A DNA stretch of 64,000 nt from Absidia repens (Eukaryota; Mucoromycota; Mucoromycetes; Mucorales; Cunninghamellaceae). Both the position numbers and the translations under genes were made by a program. The DNA is taken from positions 1 through 64,000 of the forward strand of contig MCGE01000033.1 in the NCBI GenBank assembly GCA_002105175.1. Direction: 5' to 3'. Below the pieces are notes generated by a model. It did not search any database. It saw nothing but the letters and a program-made list of their open reading frames with translations, and was not told where the DNA came from. Shown here piece after piece: positions 59,788 through 64,000 of this stretch (positions within the stretch are counted from its first letter, which is position 1; each line of letters starts with the position of its first letter).

Positions 59788-60222
59788 CGACTAGATCGAA
59801 AGATGACAAAGGCTTCGCATGCTGAAGGAACATTTGTCTGTATTGATGAATGGTAAGGCATGTTTTTGTCCCGTCGTGAACAACTTCACCAGAGCTCGGA
59901 AGCTATCCTTTGCTTTGACAAATTCCTTCGACAGGTGGCGCAATGCTCGTTTGTGTTTTGTTGCCTGTTCTTTGGTAGCGAGGGAAGTTGGTTGGCCGTG
60001 TGTTATATGTATTGGGACACGACTAGATCGAAAGATGACAAAGGCTTCGCATGCTGAAGGAACATTTGTCTGTATTGATGAATGGTAAGGCATGTTTTTG
60101 TCCCGTCGTGAACAACTTCACCAGAGCTTGGAAGCTATCCTTTGCTTTGACAAATTCCTTCGACAGGTGGTGCAACGCTCTTTTGTGTTTTGTTGCCTGT
60201 CCTTTGGTAGCGAGGGAAGTTG
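59788..60222. repeat. 231-bp direct tandem duplication
   Basis: The segment beginning ACGACTAGATCGAAAGATGA at 59788 recurs at 60019, a period of 231 bp. Across about 203 shared bases I count five substitutions, so identity is near 97-98%. Both units keep an open minus-strand frame (ATKHKRALRHLSKEFVKAKD and its near copy, ending CHLSI), with changes Arg to His and Arg to Gln. The source gene is unrecognised. The high identity shows a recent event next to the lineage-specific gene. Confidence 0.88.
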
Positions 60223-61109
60223 TATTGCCCAATCTGGATTCCATATCAATCGACGACAGACAATGGGATGGTCGGATAAGGGATGTGTTTAAATATATCT
60301 ATTTCTTTCCTTCCATTCATTAATTCATCTCTTCCTTTTTTTTTTTTTTTTTTTTTTTGTAGATGGGTGCTCTTCTCGCTGTAAGGGATCTTATGGTGAC
60401 CTTGGTTTGGCGAATGCAAGGCCCATACTACAACCGTCATTTTCATTGTTTAGTCGATATTACAGGTAAATGCTTGCATTTTTATAGGATTTACACTAAA
60501 GTGGCTAATGATGTAGATTTATTTGTAGGTAGTGCGATTGGAAACTGACTGATAGGCAGAATGCTTTTAGGATGAAACCTTGGTGGCAAACAAAATACTT
60601 GATGATTGACAATGTTTCCTTGTTGGCTACTGCTGCTGGGTGATATGGGAAATTACTATAGGTAGTTTAGATATACAGTAGAATAGATGATTAGTAGAAA
60701 TGGTCCCATTAGTATACACTTTCTTTTTTGTTCTGTTTGAAATACATGATTATACACGATACAATAAAGCGACTTCGACTTTTGGTTTTATTATTCTTAA
60801 TGTCGTTACTATTCAATGATGTGGAATCATTAACTACTGCGAAGGAGGTTGTGCTATGATGAGTTAGGGGCAGAATCAAAGAACTGCTCTGGTGAGAGGA
60901 GGATTAAAGAATTGCTATGACAAATGATCAAAGAATTGCTCTGAGAGACGACAACGTCCACTTCAAATTCAGAGAACTTGCTGATTTTGCAAGTATTCAC
61001 AACGATTGAGCTACATGTAATGACAAGTGCTTCAAAGAACTCAATGACCAGGAAGATACGCATTTTTTTTTTTTTTGAAGTGTAAATAAAAACTCGACAT
61101 ATGCCGAAT
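60223..61109. other. Intergenic, gene debris possible
   Basis: A T run of ~22 nt lies near 60337-60358, followed by a short plus-strand frame (60363-60548, starting MGALLAVRDLMVTLVWRM) with no recognised domain. Degenerate ~28-bp direct repeats containing CAAAGAA(C/T)TGCT occur near 60885-60950. No intact gene is supported. Confidence 0.4.
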
Positions 61110-61215
61110 ACCAAATGAGTACATGCAAGTACCATTTGGTTTAGAATGTGCTAGCATAATCATTGACAAACATATCTATTCTTTCACGGATTTATTGATT
61201 TATTTCACAACCCCA
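61110..61215 (+). pseudogene. Possible second gypsy RT scrap
   Basis: The frame reads YMQVPFGLECASIIIDK. PFGL with an upstream aromatic-Met is the RT motif found after GRQYM in the fragment at 4.3-4.6 kb, and the DNA there is similar (TACATGC, CCATTTGGTTT). Only about 30 codons resemble RT, so chance is not excluded. Confidence 0.35.
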
Positions 61216-61349
61216 TTTGTTCTCCAGCAACCGACAAATGATTATTGGAAATTGGTAAAAACATCCGCCATCTAATTTCATTTAGTGTGACATCGATTTC
61301 ACAAATCTGACAACTAACCGCAGAAATAGTGTATAAGACAAAGAGAAAT

Positions 61350-61800
61350 TAACAGGAATATGTTATCGGAGTACAACAATGGTCTACACTCATCAAAAGC
61401 GTTGATGGTAGTAAAAGGGATCTATTGCACAAGACATGAGAGAGACTAATGGGACATTTTTCATCGAAGGAAGTATAAAGAGCATATTTTATTCAAATAT
61501 ATATTCAAACTATGTACGTACTATAACTAAGCCAAGCATATGATAGTTTCAAAAAAAAACCAGCTAATGGTGGTCCTAAATCCTGAATCCAGAATGGAAG
61601 GGGTTTCCCATGCATCTTGTAATCCCTGATCTGAAAACCCTTCTAAACTAATCCTGACACTAATCGAAGATCATCATAACCTCAAGGAAGTTGAGTGGTA
61701 AAAAAGAAAAAGAAAGAAAAAAAAAAGAAAGAAAGAAAAAGCGAGAAAATAGAAAGTTGAAGTAAATAAATAAAAATTCACGTGGGCGGGTTTTGAAATG
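61350..61800 (+). repeat. Dispersed repeat family, copy 8
   Basis: It has GGAGTACAACAATGGTC, GGGATCTATTGCACAAGACA (61419), GAGAGACTAATGGGACA and CATATTTTATTCAAATAT. The core is GGGGTTTCCCATGC (about 61600), then CTTCTAAACTAATCC, an A/G-rich tract and CACGTGGGCGGGTTTTGAAA at about 61778-61797. The right module seems absent. It is non-coding. Confidence 0.75.
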
Positions 61801-62030
61801 TCCTCGTAGTCTCAAAGACGAAAAAAAATTGTGTACCTACCAAAACCCATCCTAAAGAAAAAAAAAATCTTGATATCCATCCAGTAAATCTATGGTGTGT
61901 CAAAATACCAGCGTGGTCCAGAGAGTTTATTATAGGGGGAAAAAAATTGAGAAAGAATAAAAACTATATACATGAACGAAATAGGGGCTATATACAAAAA
62001 AAAAAAATAGTCTATGCTAAAACTAAAACA
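61801..62030. other. 3' flank of the PPR gene
   Basis: AT-rich sequence with short A runs. Nothing else is recognised. Confidence 0.4.
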
Positions 62031-64000
62031 CTATTCCAATACCAAATCGGCCACTACAGCAAGCACCTTTTCAGGAAAATCACGCTGAACCATTTGATCC
62101 AAAACCAGCTTTGCTTTGTCGACCATTTTGTTGTCCAGATAGGCACGCACCATGGCTTCATAGGTACTTGGTTCACGGACCACCATATTTGCTGAGGAGG
62201 AGGAGGAGGAGGAGGAAGGAGGGGAGGTATGCGCGGTGATTGTGTCGCTGTCATCACTAATATCAGCACCAGTCATACCAATAGATGCGTGATGTCCACC
62301 ATTGAAAGATAAGGATTTGTCGTCTGTCATCTTGTTGAACACGGTTTCGGCCTTGTCCACCAATCCCTTTTGACCATAGCCACGAATAAACAAGTTTTCG
62401 ATGTAGGGCGAGTTGCTCTTGACAATAGTATCCAGCATCTGACTGTACAAGATTTCGGCACGTTCCAAACATCCGTTGCTAATCAAGGTATCCAACATGG
62501 CTTGATACACCGCTTCATCCGGCGCGACTTGGGCTTTGACCATTTCACAAAACACACGATCGGCACTCTGGACATCACGTTGCAGGGTTCCATAGGCATA
62601 GATCAACGTAGCATAATGGGTGGCTTGGGGTCGAATGCGGTCGCGGCGCTCCATTTCAGAAAGCATACGGTGCGCCGTTGGCATGTCGTAAGGGGTCATG
62701 CTTGCATAGACTTCCATCAATAGCTTGTAGGTGTGAGGTGAGGGTTTAATATGACGGCGACGCAATTCGGCAAAATATTCAAGGACACGGTCACGGTTGG
62801 GTTGTTGTCGAATGTAGAATTGGATCATATTGTTGAAGGGGCCCACACGAGGTTGGTACGAAGGCGACGACAGCATTTCACCAAACAAACGTCGAGCATG
62901 TGTTTCCGATCCCGCACGAACACAAGCTGAGATGATAGCACCATAAGTAATCGAGTTGGGCGTCACTTTGAACTCCCGCATTTCGTCAAACAGATAGAGA
63001 GCTGATTCCAGTTTGCGCGCCTTGGCCAGTTTGGAGATCACCACATTGTAGAAAAACGTTGTTGGTTTGGCATGGTGGCGCTTGGCTTCATCGTAAATCG
63101 TCAATGCATCCGAGGCTTCATCGGTAGCGCACTTGGCACTGCCCAACAAAAGACTGGCATACCCATTGCCATCAGGAAAAAGGCCCATTTTCTTGATTTG
63201 ATCATAGTACACCTATATGTAAAATAAATGAAAAGTATGTTAGGGTAATCAGAAACCCAACCAGTTGCTCCATGTTTGCAATTATTACCTTTGCGCGCGC
63301 CATATTTCCTTGCTGTGCGTAGCCAATCAGGATGCTGTTTGTAATCACATATACTGCGTGCTTCTTGTTGCTGTCGCCTGTTTCCATCGAGTCGTAGGCT
63401 TTCAAACACACTTGATACATCTTGAGCGCCGTTTCCATATGTCCTTGTTTCCCAGTCAAAGCAATAGCATCGCGTAACGAGTCAGGATGAGGTAGCTTGT
63501 CACCCGCTAAGATCTTGTCCAAGAGGTTCAGGGCGTTGTTGTGGTGACCATGCATGACTGATTTCATAACATCTTGAGAAGCGCTAATGTCAAACGAAGA
63601 GAATGTAACGGAGCTATCATTCCTTTCCATGTCACAGGTCAAAGTCTTTTCAGACACAGTATCAGCAGATTCCAAGGCGGATGGGTTGACCCCTTGTTGA
63701 GATTCAATAGAGTTCACCGACACAGGGTCCACTGCCGCACGCCAGGTAGCTTCAGCAGTAATGTCACCTTTCATTTGCCAGAATGCAGTCACCCGAGATA
63801 CCAAGCTGGAGGAAGGAACAAGACGATCCGACTGCATTCCATTCAACAGAGTCAGGAAGAGCGTCATGGGCTGGTTCGCACCATGGATGGCGGCTTGAGG
63901 TTGATTGTTTTGGTGAGAAAAGGTGGCGAGCATGATGGCAGCATCAAACAGCATGCAGTAGTCCGACGTTGTGAAGAAGTGTTTTGACGTAGCACCTTGG
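62031..64000 (-). CDS. Pentatricopeptide repeat protein, 5' end outside window
   Basis: Two exons are visible, and the frame stays open to the window edge, so the start is missing. More than 600 residues are present. Tandem ~35-residue PPR units are clear: TFFYNVVISKLAKARKLESA, NSITYGAIISACVRAGSETH, PHTYKLLMEVYASM, THYATLIYAYGTLQRDV, DEAVYQAMLDTLISNGCLER and a last unit STYEAMVRAYLDNKMVDKA. A Ser-rich insert (near 62190-62215) separates the last repeats. PPR proteins bind organellar RNA sequence-specifically; mitochondrial RNA processing or translation is expected. A targeting peptide, if any, lies beyond the window. Confidence 0.92.

Noticed and set aside
60854..61135. 93-codon minus-strand frame with repeated SNSLI segments
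   Set aside because: The repeated residues come from a ~28-bp direct repeat. No domain or splice support was seen.
62370..62723. Plus-strand frame inside the PPR gene
   Set aside because: It is antisense to clear PPR repeats and has no domain of its own.

Overview
The window is nuclear DNA from a filamentous fungus, most likely an early-diverging one (Mucoromycota, probably Mucorales). The evidence is gene style and content. Genes are dense and split by many 50-110 bp GT-AG introns. Intergenic DNA is AT-rich and full of A/T homopolymers. The gene set mixes ordinary fungal genes with genes that ascomycete yeasts lack or keep only in altered form: a phosphorylase-kinase alpha/beta regulatory homologue, an Rsc7/Swp82 protein fused to PHD fingers, and a gene resembling a Mucorales-expanded family. 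The species cannot be named from the sequence.

Layout, left to right. 1-4.7 kb is repeats: two decayed copies of a dispersed family, a ~0.7 kb element with long terminal inverted repeats, and a frameshifted Ty3/gypsy reverse-transcriptase fragment. 4.7-10.4 kb holds EI24 (-), a peroxisomal D-amino-acid oxidase (-) and the mRNA-export helicase Sub2 (+). 11.1-18.1 kb holds a large RhoGEF (-) divergent from an Atg18-type PROPPIN (+). 19-21 kb is repeat copy 3. 21.3-26.7 kb holds ribosomal protein S20 (+), Sym1/Mpv17 (+) and the Rsc7-PHD protein (-). 27-30 kb is repeat copy 4. 30.2-36 kb holds a small two-TM protein, a secreted RNase T2, a secreted LysM protein and an RluA-type pseudouridine synthase, all (+). 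36-37.4 kb is repeat copy 5. 37.8-44.3 kb holds the phosphorylase-kinase-like subunit (-) divergent from Hikeshi (+). 44.7-45.5 kb is repeat copy 6, inverted. 46.4-53.6 kb holds a multi-HMG-box protein (-), a type II membrane DUF1647-like protein (-) and UDP-glucose 4-epimerase (+). 54-55.6 kb is repeat copy 7. 56.4-60.3 kb holds a decayed intron-bearing copy of the pseudouridine synthase, a putative PD-(D/E)XK-like lineage-specific gene (-) and a 231-bp tandem duplication. 61-61.8 kb holds another possible RT scrap and repeat copy 8. The window ends inside a PPR gene (-) whose 5' end lies outside.

The genes do not form one pathway, and there is no operon logic. Two loose themes are visible. 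One is membrane and autophagy housekeeping (EI24, Atg18). The other is carbohydrate control (PhK-like subunit, UDP-glucose 4-epimerase, DUF1647-like glycosyltransferase candidate). The most unusual items are the Rsc7+PHD architecture, the possible three-HMG-box protein, the microexons that split the RNase T2 active site, the lineage-specific putative nuclease with duplication scars on both sides, and the eight-copy dispersed repeat with a Pol III B-box-like conserved site.
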